A stretch of 64,000 bases of DNA from UBA4459 sp963776205 (GTDB taxonomy: Bacteria > Bacteroidota > Bacteroidia > Bacteroidales > F082), in assembly GCA_963776205.1 (NCBI GenBank), contig CAVZLR010000001.1:62001-126000 (forward strand). Direction: 5' to 3'. Every line of letters starts with the position of its first letter. The stretch's first letter is position 1. Under the pieces are notes generated by a model that was given only the letters and a program-made list of their open reading frames with translations, searched no databases and was not told the origin of the DNA. The translations under genes and the position numbers were made by a program. Positions 11,001 through 19,418 of the stretch are shown here, piece by piece.

Positions 11001-11659
11001 GATTTCATTATTATGGGATCCCACCATTTGCTTCTTAATCTATCTTCTCCAAAATGTCCATTTCCCCCGATAAAAGAAATTTCTATTTCAATATCTCTAA
11101 GAATAATTAATTCTTTTGTAACAGGGTTGTATTGAAATGGTGTAATTCCCAACATTACAACGTCAAGTCCCCGAACACTTGTCTTATCAGATAATTTAAC
11201 TGGTTCATTTGGATAAAACTCATTTTTTGAATAAATCTCTTCATTTCTGATATATTCAAGCGGTTTATTATCAGTGTCCAATGGAATTTGTGGTGCCGGT
11301 GCCAATTCAAAATTTTCAATGACTTCCGTGCGGGAATCAACAATTGTTAATACTGCTTCGGCACCTTGAGGAATAGCAATATATTTACTTAATCCCGGCA
11401 GATTAGGAGCTCCTTCATCATTTGGGAGAAAAACCCCTGGTAGGCTAATAGTCTTCAGCATCTCATTATTATAGTTTAAATCACCTATAACAACATCTGT
11501 AATCGAAAAATTAACAGAGACGGCTGAAGATGTCTGTGACTTTAAAGTAATCCCCTGGTCTCCCCAGCTATTTTGATATTCAACAATCTGGCTTATTCCT
11601 AATTGTGTTAAAAAGAATACCAGTGTAATGGAAAGCAATGCTTTGTTTAACTTTTTCAT
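8003..11659 (-). CDS. Gingipain-like C25 cysteine peptidase with PKD domains and T9SS sorting domain
   Basis: Secreted peptidase of about 1218 residues. From Met 11659 it begins MKKLNKALLSITLVFFLTQLG, a signal peptide; an in-frame ATG at 11701 would add 14 residues. A C25 propeptide-like region comes first (to about residue 230). In the catalytic domain, His of QHRDHGFYGGW (about 491) and Cys of SINCQTGAF (about 525) are 34 residues apart, as in gingipains (His211/Cys244 in RgpB). An Ig-like domain follows (DILFAGATSFTVDVNAGAF), then three PKD domains (WEWLFEGGTP, WEWDFGNGGF, WHWDFGDGNTS), an Ig-like module, and a sorting domain with YPNPNKGEFTV. Arg or Lys specificity cannot be read from sequence. 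The Ig-like module is almost identical at DNA level to that of the next upstream gene. Confidence 0.88.
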   Translation of the reverse strand: MKKLNKALLSITLVFFLTQLGISQIVEYQNSWGDQGITLKSQTSSAVSVNFSITDVVIGDLNYNNEMLKTISLPGVFLPNDEGAPNLPGLSKYIAIPQGAEAVLTIVDSRTEVIENFELAPAPQIPLDTDNKPLEYIRNEEIYSKNEFYPNEPVKLSDKTSVRGLDVVMLGITPFQYNPVTKELIILRDIEIEISFIGGNGHFGEDRLRSKWWDPIIMKSVINKQQLAEIDYSKRTSNSRSLDYEYLIISPDNPDFLSWADSIKQFRTLQGIRTGVVTTTDVGGNTVSAIESYIDNAYNTWDIPPVAVLLLADYGTGSNGITSQFYNHPAGYPDFISDIKYSDVNGDDLPDIVFARITANNDAQLEVMISKFMDYERNPPTDPNFYNHPITALGWQTERWFQICSEVVGGYFSSELGKDPVRINAVYGGNPNTDPWSTATNTSTVLNYFGPSGLGYIPATPQELGGFSGGTASDVVNAINSGSFLLQHRDHGFYGGWGEPDFTSSNINSLTNTDNKLPYIFSINCQTGAFHRSSESFTEKFHRHTYNGENSGALGVLAATEVSYSFVNDTYLWGVMDNMFPDFMPAQNAMFPVNYCMPAFGNAAGKHFLFSSSWPYNTGNKLITYRLFHHHGDAFLTLYTEVPQHLNVDHEDILFAGATSFTVDVNAGAFVALTVNGEIIATGESNGAPLDIEIPVQVPESELILTITKQNYFRYSSVITVVPDGVYAQFMCQDTDLCAGNEASFVDQSFGSNTSWEWLFEGGTPATYSGQYPPPIVYETSGVYDVTLTVSDGLVTDSKTRTDYITVLNNVFADFESDVTTGYSPLTIHFTDLSSNDVESWEWDFGNGGFSGLQNPTYSYYQAGTYTVSLTVDGNGCENTETKVDFIVVEVTAPVADFSAQPTIGMVPLTVNFNDDSDGDIESWHWDFGDGNTSDEQHPEHMFMDANNYTISLTVTGPGGTETITKENFIEVRDVLSLMVSAASEQVCMGESTQLFADATGGTEAYTYSWTSEPSGFVSDEQNPIISPEETTIYMVEVNDGEEIIEAEIEIVVNELPAITLGEWPEVLCNEQEPPVQLTAIPAGGIYTGPNVSEEGVFTPEEAAVGYNVITYTYVDENGCENSEQDSIYVDQCVGLNDKLSDNTIQIYPNPNKGEFTVSCNAAIERIWIVNQRGEIVFNEVSNHSSVKVNTNLSKGVYFLKVITSESEEGIIEKIIIR
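8280..8890 (-). repeat. 611-bp direct repeat, copy A
   Basis: This stretch recurs at 12093-12703 (offset 3813 bp) with one difference I could find: G at 8735, A at 12548, synonymous in the coding frame (GTC/GTT, valine). It encodes the end of a PKD domain and the Ig-like module before the sorting domain. Sequence outside both ends diverges at once. Confidence 0.93.
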
Positions 11660-11715
11660 AATATTTTTTTTAGGCATTAAAGTGAAATTTATCTTCTTCA
11701 TTACATTCGAAGTGT

Positions 11716-11723
11716 CAAAGTTA
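11716..11723 (-). promoter_or_regulatory. Candidate -7 promoter element for the C25 peptidase
   Basis: Plus-strand CAAAGTTA reads TAACTTTG, a match to TAnnTTTG, 57 bp before ATG 11659. A start site near 11709 fits the shorter start better than ATG 11701, which would have a leader of only about 8 nt. Confidence 0.5.
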
Positions 11724-11803
11724 TAAAATTAAAATACTAAATGTGAGAATTTACTTCAAATTGATCTGGTAAAAATCTCATAATTAGGTACATTTAACAA
11801 CTA

Positions 11804-14800
11804 TTATTTAATCAGTATTTCTTTAGTAATTATTTTCATATCATTTTCATCATTCTTAATAAATGTCCTTAAATAATACGGACCTTGTGCCAAATCCAGT
11901 GAGATATTGATAGATTTCAAATTTATACTTTTTGAAAATACCAGTTTACCTTTTTGGTTAATAACTTCAATTTTATGAATTACTTTATTACTCTCAATAG
12001 TGAAAATACCTGAATTCGGATTGGGAAAAATTAAGATTGACTCTAATTCCGCATTAACTTTATCGAAACCAACGCATTGGTCAACATAAATGGAATCCTG
12101 TTCGGAATTCTCACATCCGTTCTCATCTACATAGGTGTAAGTGATCACGTTATAACCAACAGCAGCTTCTTCAGGTGTGAAAACACCTTCCTCACTAACA
12201 TTTGGCCCTGTATAAATACCTCCCGCCGGTATCGCTGTTAGCTGTACAGGTGGTTCCTGCTCATTACATAATACTTCTGGCCATTCACCCAGAGTAATAG
12301 CTGGCAACTCATTAACAACTATCTCTATTTCAGCTTCAATTATTTCTTCCCCGTCATTTACCTCAACCATGTATATTGTTGTTTCTTCAGGGGAAATAAT
12401 TGGGTTTTGTTCATCTGAAACAAACCCCGAAGGTTCTGAAGTCCAACTATATGTATACGCTTCTGTCCCTCCTGTTGCATCTGCAAATAATTGTGTTGAT
12501 TCTCCCATGCATACCTGTTCAGAAGCAGCGGAAACCATGAGCGACAAAACATCTCTGACTTCTATAAAATTCTCCTTGGTAATTGTTTCGGTTCCTCCTG
12601 GCCCCGTTACTGTTAATGAAATGGTATAATTATTGGCATCCATGAACATATGTTCAGGATGTTGTTCATCAGAGGTATTTCCATCGCCAAAATCCCAATG
12701 CCACATATTTATAAAGCCATTGGATAAATCCGTAAAATTAACTGTTAGTGGTGCATTCCCCATTGTTGGCATTCCATTAAAGTCAGGTACTGGTGCAGTT
12801 GCTGTCACTACAATATAATCTACTTTAGTTTCTGTGTCAGATGTTCCACCAATTCCTGTTGAGGTAAGACTAACAGTATAAACTCCTGGCGTATAATAAA
12901 TATAACTTGGGTTTTGCACTGTAGACCAGCTTCCATCTCCAAATTCCCATTGCCATGTAACAGCATCGTTAGTCGACAAATCTGTGAAATTGACCTCCAA
13001 TGGATCCTCTCCTGAAGTTACATCTGAAGTAAAATCAGCTTCTGGAGGATCAGGAGGCTGAATTACATTAATATAGTCAGTAATTGTTCTTGTATTACTT
13101 TCTCCATCTTCCGATATAGTCAAACTTACCGAATATAATCCAACGTCAGTGTAGGTGTGAGTTGGATTTTGTGAAGTTGAGTTATTACCATCACCAAAAT
13201 CCCATAACCAACTTTCAATAGCCCCTGATGATAAATCTGTGAAATCTACCGTCAATGCAGCATATCCTGATGTTGGGTTACCTTCAAAATTTGCTGTCAG
13301 CGGAGGAGGGGCAAACTCAAAAGTTGCAATTTTTGTCTTTCTTGAGCCCCCATTACCAATATATTCAGTTGTGAACCAAAATGTATGATCATCGTCCGGA
13401 TCAATAGAAAGTAACGAGTAGTCACCCCATCGGTTTGCTGCACTTTGAGAGTTTGTTCCAGCTAAAATAGAATTTTCAGTATAATCAAGTATACCGGTGG
13501 CATTCGCATTCTCTGGCATTGACTGTCCTGCATATCTTATACTTGGATGTGTAGAGCTACTTGAAACAGAGTATGCAAGTCCAATCTCATGATTTCCATT
13601 CATTGCGATACTTCCCATCCATCGATTGTCAGAATCAGGTGCGTAGGTACCCTGCTGTCTTACTGACCAGCTTGATCCATTTTTTTCCAGTTCATACCAT
13701 CTTATACCAGCCCAGTTTGTCGAATTTACATCAACAGTATGGCATACGACTACATTTTCTGAAGATCCAAAGTTTCTATATTGAGCCCTATACATTAGAA
13801 TCATTGGAATAGCATCTAACTTCTGAGAAGTTCCTGGTTGGGTAATGTCGCCAGTCCCCCAGGAATTAAACTGACTATCAAAAGGTGCTACATTTATCAT
13901 TTGCGTACGCCCAAATGTTGAATTTGACGGTGTACTCCAATCGACATCCAATTCGAACATCCATAATTGATCAGATCCACCCCAACTATCATCATTTATT
14001 GTTATAAACATTCCCGGTGTTCCATTTGGTGCATACTGGCCATCATTATCCAGTGGTTGAATACAATGAAATCCACTATTTGGTCTGTTCGGATTATTAA
14101 AACCAACCATTGCAGGTGATGTTCCTCCAGCTAACATGGTATTTCTATCAAAAACATAAATGTCATTACCGGATGAATTTGCTGACATGTAATAACCATC
14201 TCGCCAAACTCCAAACTTCATATAATCTGGGAATCCATTCATAACAAATGACCACCTGTACCAACTTCCCGTCGGGTCATCGGTTTCAGAAACTGCGATC
14301 AGCATATAATCAGGGCTTGAACTAACGCCAGCAAACTCTGCTGCCAACCATCGTTCAGCCTGATCATCATACAAAATGATTGGATCACCATCGTTATTGT
14401 TTGCTCCGGGAACACCTGCAAATAATGTATTATACGCTGTTGCGGGCACAACCTGATTTCCGTCTTTATCGTATATAGAATAGCTTGTGTTAACTGCTTG
14501 AAAGAAGTAATCTGAGCCAACTGCCCCATTACAATCAGGTGGATAATAAGGACTATTTATACCATCCCACTGGCTTATCAGATCTCTTTCAGGAGCGTTC
14601 GTAACGCCCATTTCCTTTTGCCAAACAGGGTCAGGTCCTTTTGGTAAAGCTGACTCAGCATATGGATATATTCTATCACCTAAGCCATAGTTACGTTCTT
14701 TTTTCGCAGCTTTTTCAATTTGTTGTTGCCAGTCTTCTTTATTCATTGCAGGTAAATCCCTTATTGGACCTATCTTATCAAAATAGACAGCCTGGCTAAT

Positions 14801-14893
14801 ATATGAAGGTTTTACTTTTACATCCTGTGCATAAAGAGACAACGTAACAGTAAATAATGAGATTATAAATGCACCTTTTATTATTCGATTCAT
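11804..14893 (-). CDS. T9SS-secreted multi-PKD protein with unassigned N-terminal domain
   Basis: Exported protein of about 1029 residues. From Met 14893 it reads MNRIIKGAFIISLFTVTLSLYAQD, a signal peptide; Met 14911 would add six residues. Residues up to about 540 form one domain I cannot name. It holds ALPKGPDPVWQKE, GDPIILYDDQAERWLAAEF, FPDYMKFGVWRDGYY and RWGDYSLLSIDPDDD, all echoed in the protein at 16642-19092. Repeated Trp/Tyr/Asp-rich strands suggest a beta-propeller. Three PKD domains follow (WLWDFGDGNNST, WQWEFGDGSWST, WHWDFGDGNTSD), then the Ig-like module shared with the C25 peptidase, then a sorting domain (FPNPNSGIFTIES). No catalytic motif is visible; a role in adhesion or polymer binding is only inference. 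Confidence 0.8.
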   Translation of the reverse strand: MNRIIKGAFIISLFTVTLSLYAQDVKVKPSYISQAVYFDKIGPIRDLPAMNKEDWQQQIEKAAKKERNYGLGDRIYPYAESALPKGPDPVWQKEMGVTNAPERDLISQWDGINSPYYPPDCNGAVGSDYFFQAVNTSYSIYDKDGNQVVPATAYNTLFAGVPGANNNDGDPIILYDDQAERWLAAEFAGVSSSPDYMLIAVSETDDPTGSWYRWSFVMNGFPDYMKFGVWRDGYYMSANSSGNDIYVFDRNTMLAGGTSPAMVGFNNPNRPNSGFHCIQPLDNDGQYAPNGTPGMFITINDDSWGGSDQLWMFELDVDWSTPSNSTFGRTQMINVAPFDSQFNSWGTGDITQPGTSQKLDAIPMILMYRAQYRNFGSSENVVVCHTVDVNSTNWAGIRWYELEKNGSSWSVRQQGTYAPDSDNRWMGSIAMNGNHEIGLAYSVSSSSTHPSIRYAGQSMPENANATGILDYTENSILAGTNSQSAANRWGDYSLLSIDPDDDHTFWFTTEYIGNGGSRKTKIATFEFAPPPLTANFEGNPTSGYAALTVDFTDLSSGAIESWLWDFGDGNNSTSQNPTHTYTDVGLYSVSLTISEDGESNTRTITDYINVIQPPDPPEADFTSDVTSGEDPLEVNFTDLSTNDAVTWQWEFGDGSWSTVQNPSYIYYTPGVYTVSLTSTGIGGTSDTETKVDYIVVTATAPVPDFNGMPTMGNAPLTVNFTDLSNGFINMWHWDFGDGNTSDEQHPEHMFMDANNYTISLTVTGPGGTETITKENFIEVRDVLSLMVSAASEQVCMGESTQLFADATGGTEAYTYSWTSEPSGFVSDEQNPIISPEETTIYMVEVNDGEEIIEAEIEIVVNELPAITLGEWPEVLCNEQEPPVQLTAIPAGGIYTGPNVSEEGVFTPEEAAVGYNVITYTYVDENGCENSEQDSIYVDQCVGFDKVNAELESILIFPNPNSGIFTIESNKVIHKIEVINQKGKLVFSKSINLKSINISLDLAQGPYYLRTFIKNDENDMKIITKEILIK
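12093..12703 (-). repeat. 611-bp direct repeat, copy B
   Basis: Partner of 8280-8890. The equivalent module of the third gene in the array (about 15290-15780) is clearly homologous but much diverged, so copies A and B were made alike recently, most simply by gene conversion. Confidence 0.93.
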
Positions 14894-14924
14894 AATTCGT
14901 ATATATGACATAATGTAATGACAA

Positions 14925-14954
14925 AGTTTGAATCCTTTTGATAGGATTCAAACT
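14925..14954 (-). terminator. 12-bp perfect stem-loop between two secreted-protein genes
   Basis: AGTTTGAATCCT at 14925-14936 pairs with 14943-14954 around a 6-base loop. It lies about 65 bp beyond the stop of the upstream gene and 30 bp before the next start. The following U-run is weak (TTTGTC), so it could be a terminator or an mRNA-stabilising hairpin. Confidence 0.45.
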
Positions 14955-15018
14955 CTGATATATTCCTATAAGATTTGTTTTAAATGAATTAATGATACCA
15001 ACCTTTGTCGATGTTATT

Positions 15019-16632
15019 TTAATTGATTATTAATTCTTTTGTTACTAATCTTTGTTGATAATCTGTAGTTTCAATAAATGTTCGCACATAATATACTCCC
15101 TGAACGAGGTTTATTGATATTTTCTCAGATTTATTATGAATCTCTTTTGAGAAAATAAGTTTACCATTTTGGTCAACAACTTCTATCTTATCAATCATTT
15201 GATTGCTTTGTATGGTAAAAACGCCAGCGTTTGGATTTGGATATAACTGAACTGATATATTATTCAAGTATTCTTTTGTCGATAAGCAATCATCAATATA
15301 AATAGAATCCTGCGCTGATGCTTCACAATTACTTTCATCCAAATAAGTATATGTGATAACGTTCCATCCAAGTGAAGCTTCTTCAGGACTAAAAACTCCA
15401 TCTGGAGTTACATTGCTGCCACTAAACAATCCTCCTGGCGGTGTTGCTTCAAGCTGAATTGGAGGTTCTTCCTGGTTGCAAAGCGATTCAGGCCAATCTA
15501 TTAACATAATTTCTGGTAAAGGATTCACAACTATTTCGATTTCACCATTTACAGTATGTTCACCATCATCAACTTCTACCATAAAAATGGTGTTTTCTTC
15601 TGGTGTTACCTCTGGGTCAGGATCGTTCGAAACAAATCCTTCCGGTTCAGATGTCCAGCTGTATTCATATACACCGGAGCCTCCATTTGCTTCAGCATTC
15701 AGTTGCACTGATTCACCGAAACAGATTTCTTCAAATGATGCAGTTACCAAAACAGATAGGGCTTCTCTTACATCTATATAATCTGTTTTTGTTTCTGTAC
15801 CCGTACCTGCTCCATTTGTAGCTGTTAATTCAACGGTATAGAGTCCGGATTCTTCAAAAATAATCATCGGATTTTGTGAAGTTGCAGATGTTCCTTCAAC
15901 ATACAACACAGTGCCTGGTGAAACAGACCATTCCCATTCAACAGGAAAATTAGTTGATAAATCAGTGAATGTTACTGTGTCGATCGTAGTTGGTGACAAA
16001 TAATCTGCCTCAAAATCAACTACAGGAGCCGGAAATATAGAAACTATATAATCCACTTTATTTTCAATACCAGAACCAATAACATTAGTTGCAGTTAATT
16101 CTACCGTATATGTCCCCACCTCTAAAAATTTAATTTTTGGATGTTGAGATGTTGAACTGGTTCCTTCAAGATATTCAATTGTAGAAGGTGTAATTGACCA
16201 ATTCCAGCTTGTAGGATCAAACAGAGACAAATCAGAAAATGAAACTGTATCTTCAGTAGTTGGATTCAAATTGTCAGCTTCAAAATCAGCAATAGGCGCT
16301 GCTAGTGACGCGTTGATATAGTCTGTTTTGCTTTCAATACTACTACCTGCATTATTTGAAACAGTCAATTCCACTGAATAAGTATCCGCTTCAGTAAATC
16401 TAACTTTAGGATGTTGGGAAGATACCGTTGTTCCTTGCAAGAATTCTATTGTTCCCGGATCAAAAGACCAGCTCCACGAACTTGGTTCATTAGTAGTCAG
16501 GTCAGTAAAGTTAACTGTGTCTGCAATAGTTGGGGTTAAATTATCAGCTAAAAATTCAGCTACAGGAGGTAATGCGTTTGTTATTATGTTTAGTGTATAA
16601 TCTTCTGCTTCCCCATGATGTGTTTCGTACAT
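15019..16632 (-). CDS. C-terminal part of a frameshifted T9SS multi-PKD protein
   Basis: This frame has no signal peptide and opens inside a GEVED domain (THHGEAEDYTLNI), so it is the 3' part of the gene whose 5' part is 16642-19092. It codes three PKD-like repeats of about 92 residues, each with FTDLS or FSDLS, W-WS-P and SQHP/SQNP motifs, at residues 22-108, 114-200 and 206-290. The Ig-like module follows (ICFGESVQLNAE ... EEASLGWNVITYTY), a diverged relative of the 611-bp repeat, then a sorting domain (LYPNPNAGVFTIQS). Three frame changes between about 16620 and 16690 separate the halves and together restore the original frame. Function unknown; secretion by T9SS is well supported. Confidence 0.75.
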   Translation of the reverse strand: MYETHHGEAEDYTLNIITNALPPVAEFLADNLTPTIADTVNFTDLTTNEPSSWSWSFDPGTIEFLQGTTVSSQHPKVRFTEADTYSVELTVSNNAGSSIESKTDYINASLAAPIADFEADNLNPTTEDTVSFSDLSLFDPTSWNWSITPSTIEYLEGTSSTSQHPKIKFLEVGTYTVELTATNVIGSGIENKVDYIVSIFPAPVVDFEADYLSPTTIDTVTFTDLSTNFPVEWEWSVSPGTVLYVEGTSATSQNPMIIFEESGLYTVELTATNGAGTGTETKTDYIDVREALSVLVTASFEEICFGESVQLNAEANGGSGVYEYSWTSEPEGFVSNDPDPEVTPEENTIFMVEVDDGEHTVNGEIEIVVNPLPEIMLIDWPESLCNQEEPPIQLEATPPGGLFSGSNVTPDGVFSPEEASLGWNVITYTYLDESNCEASAQDSIYIDDCLSTKEYLNNISVQLYPNPNAGVFTIQSNQMIDKIEVVDQNGKLIFSKEIHNKSEKISINLVQGVYYVRTFIETTDYQQRLVTKELIIN

Positions 16633-16641
16633 GGTTCAGGA

Positions 16642-19092
16642 TCAGAACTGTATCTTTCTGAACACGCATTTTGATAGAATTGGGTTTAATCCTACAGGAA
16701 CTGTAATATCAATTGATAAAATATGCACACCCTCTGTTCCAGGTGTTTGTCCCAAATCGTAAGCTTCCCCTGAATCTGTAAAATCACAATTCATATTCCA
16801 GTCGATCCATGCCCATACATGCTGCGTCCAGCTACCATTCACTGTAACTTCTACTGATAGTGAATAGGTCTGATCTTCTTCAATATCTGTCGAAATACTA
16901 GAGTAATCACCATATCCTCCCGGTTCAGCAACTGTTGTATTATCAATGGTGTTAAAACTTACATTTGAAATCCAATCATCGGCCTGGTTAGAATATGACG
17001 TCTCACAAAGCACACACGATATGACATTTATATAGTCTGTTTTTGTTTCAATATCAGTTCCATTACTGTTTGTGGCAGTTAACGTAACATCAAATGCACC
17101 CAATGTATTATAAACTACAGGCGGAGGTGATGCTCCTGAATAAGAAGCCGGAACTCCTCCCGGGAAAGTCCAAACCCATGAATTAGGATCGCAGGCAGAA
17201 AGATCTGTAAAATTAACTGCATTTCCTTCAATGACGGTGGTCGGGCTTCCTGAAAAATCGGCAATAATATCTTGAACCGTTATAAAGTCAGTTAGTGTAA
17301 GTGAACTTGTTGTACTTCCATCACCTACCTCTAAGGTAACATCATATGTTCCAACTGTATTATATGTAATGGGGGGAGGCGTTTGTCCACTGTAAGTTCC
17401 CGGTGTTCCGCCTTCAAATGTCCAATTCCAAGTTGTAGGAGAAGCCAATGAATTATCCGTGAAGGTTACTGTTCCTCCGGTACATACATCTGCCGGTGTT
17501 CCTGAAAATTGAGCAGTCAGAGCGGGTGGAGCGATTTGGAAAACTCCTACATGATTTTTTCTTCCTCCACTAAAATACTCACCAATTGACCAGAATGTGG
17601 CATCATCAACAGGGTCAATCGTCATTTGAGAATAATCACCATACCTGGTTGATGGGTCTGACTGAGTTCCGTTCACAATAACTTCTTCTGTTAAGGTCAT
17701 TGTTCCTGTGGGATCATTTGCATATCGACCTGTATAACGTAATGATGGAAATAAACTCGTACTTACGCAGGTATAAGCGAGAGCAATATTTCCACTTGCA
17801 TCCATACACATATTTCCACTAAAAGCACTATGTCCGTCAGGTTGCGAATATGTTCCCTCCTGGAATATCGTCCATGGATCACCATCGTTATCCTGTCTTA
17901 ATTCATACCAACGAATACCTGAATAATCATCATTTCCATCCAAATCAACTACAAAATTGAAAACTACTGTGTTGTATGTTGGGAATCTGCGGTATTGAGC
18001 CATATACATAATGGTTGCCTGCAAAGCATCAATGTCTCCTCCAGAAGGTTGTGGCAAATTTGAAAAAGATCCTCCATCAAATAATCCGTCAAAAGGAGCT
18101 GTATTTATAATTTGGGGACTCGAAATAGTAGAGTTCCCAGGTGTCACCCAATCCACATTAATATTCCAAATTTTTAAATGATCCGTCGATACTCCACTCC
18201 ACGAATCATCCTGCATATAAACGATGGGGGCATTTCCTGCAGGAGGTAAAGTACTCCCGTTGCAGTTAAACCCCAAAGGGCTATAAAAACCACTTGTAAC
18301 TATATCAGTTAATGGGAAACCTACCATTTGAGCGGTTTGATCACCAGCAATTAACTTATCTCTATCTAAAACAAAAACCACTTCACTTGTTGAAGCAGAA
18401 TTTTGATCTTTATTGGCGGTTATGTAGTATCCATCAGACCATACTGAGAACTTTGGGTAATCAGGAAAAGTATTCGTTGCAAATCTATAAACATGCCAGC
18501 CATCATTTACAGGATCAGATCCCTGGCAGATGGCTACATCAAATCCATTTGAGAAAAATTCTGTGATTAAAAAACGATCAGCATAGGGGTCATAAATTAC
18601 AATAGGATCACCCAATGTTCCAGGAAGAATTGTACCTAAAGATGCTGCATTCGTCAATGGATTGCCTGCCTTATCCCAAATCCTGAAAGAAGAGTTCCAT
18701 GAGTTTACAAAATGATTGGGACCTACAGCACCGGTTGGGTCAGTTGGGGTTGCAGTAGCGCTTGCAGCTAAAAATGTAAGTATAGGTTCTCTGCCAGGTG
18801 ACTTATTATTATCTTTTTGCTTTTGCCATAATGGGTCTTCCCCTTTTGGCAGTCCTTTGCCAGGAACTGAATTATTTTTGCCCCACCTTTTAGGGTTTAC
18901 CTCTTTCAAAATGTCCTCTGCAGGTAAAAATGTGCCATTGATTAATTGAGAAGCGATTGAAGGAACTTCAATCACAGTTTCAGAAGTTACAATAAGGGTT
19001 GCTTTTTGCTCCTGTCCTGCATTTTGCGCTTGCAATTGAATAGCGACTAATAGAAATAGCAATACACTAAGTGCTAGATTTGTTTTTTTCAT
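16642..19092 (-). CDS. N-terminal part of a frameshifted T9SS multi-PKD protein
   Basis: Starts MKKTNLALSVLLFLLVAIQLQAQ, a signal peptide. Residues to about 545 form the same unassigned domain as in the gene at 11804-14893: compare GLPKGEDPLWQKQ, GDPIVIYDPYADRFLITEF, FPDYPKFSVWSDGYY and RYGDYSQMTIDPVDD. Two PKD domains follow (WNWTFEGGTPGTYSG, WVWTFPGGVPASYSG), then a GEVED domain beginning CVLCETSYSNQADDWIS. The frame ends in SKCVFRKIQF where the family has a KMRV-SSDPEPC-GEAEDYT run; those pieces are all present but in three frames. The joined protein would be about 1355 residues. It is the first gene of the secreted array and has its own promoter motif. Confidence 0.77.
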   Translation of the reverse strand: MKKTNLALSVLLFLLVAIQLQAQNAGQEQKATLIVTSETVIEVPSIASQLINGTFLPAEDILKEVNPKRWGKNNSVPGKGLPKGEDPLWQKQKDNNKSPGREPILTFLAASATATPTDPTGAVGPNHFVNSWNSSFRIWDKAGNPLTNAASLGTILPGTLGDPIVIYDPYADRFLITEFFSNGFDVAICQGSDPVNDGWHVYRFATNTFPDYPKFSVWSDGYYITANKDQNSASTSEVVFVLDRDKLIAGDQTAQMVGFPLTDIVTSGFYSPLGFNCNGSTLPPAGNAPIVYMQDDSWSGVSTDHLKIWNINVDWVTPGNSTISSPQIINTAPFDGLFDGGSFSNLPQPSGGDIDALQATIMYMAQYRRFPTYNTVVFNFVVDLDGNDDYSGIRWYELRQDNDGDPWTIFQEGTYSQPDGHSAFSGNMCMDASGNIALAYTCVSTSLFPSLRYTGRYANDPTGTMTLTEEVIVNGTQSDPSTRYGDYSQMTIDPVDDATFWSIGEYFSGGRKNHVGVFQIAPPALTAQFSGTPADVCTGGTVTFTDNSLASPTTWNWTFEGGTPGTYSGQTPPPITYNTVGTYDVTLEVGDGSTTSSLTLTDFITVQDIIADFSGSPTTVIEGNAVNFTDLSACDPNSWVWTFPGGVPASYSGASPPPVVYNTLGAFDVTLTATNSNGTDIETKTDYINVISCVLCETSYSNQADDWISNVSFNTIDNTTVAEPGGYGDYSSISTDIEEDQTYSLSVEVTVNGSWTQHVWAWIDWNMNCDFTDSGEAYDLGQTPGTEGVHILSIDITVPVGLNPILSKCVFRKIQF

Positions 19093-19154
19093 AATGATTT
19101 AGATTATTGTTTTGATAATCAATGTTTTAAAAATGTTGATTATTAATTTGTAGG

Positions 19155-19162
19155 CAAAAGTA
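19155..19162 (-). promoter_or_regulatory. Candidate -7 promoter element for the secreted-protein array
   Basis: Plus-strand CAAAAGTA reads TACTTTTG, a match to TAnnTTTG, 63 bp before the start at 19092. It is the only such motif I see in the 326-bp gap 19093-19418, which otherwise holds the hairpin at 19231-19258 and AT-rich sequence. Confidence 0.5.
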
Positions 19163-19230
19163 GGAAAGTTTTATATTTCTTAAGCTTTTATGATTCAATT
19201 TAATACGAAATATATATGATATTTAAACAG

Positions 19231-19258
19231 AAAAGGGCAGTTTTGGAGCTGCCCTTTT
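19231..19258. terminator. Terminator hairpin after the sigma/anti-sigma pair
   Basis: AAAAGGGCAG at 19231-19240 pairs perfectly with CTGCCCTTTT at 19249-19258 around TTTTGGAG. On the minus strand the stem ends in TTTT and is followed by CTGTTT. It lies about 160 bp past the anti-sigma stop. The stem separates that operon from the secreted-protein promoter. Confidence 0.65.
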
Positions 19259-19418
19259 CATTTCCCAGATTAACTAAAACCATTGCCTATGAAAATAGGA
19301 TAATCATTTATTTAGACTCCCGATGTTTCGAAAAGGTTGCATGTTTGATTAAAAAATGTCTACTTAATTTTCCTGTCATTCAGCCAGGTTGGCAAAAAAA
19401 ATATAAAAATATTTTCTT

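Noticed and set aside
8280..16500. Repeated DNA in the secreted-protein array as a CRISPR or tandem repeat
   Set aside because: The similarity is long, coding and domain-based; there are no short regular repeats with unique spacers.
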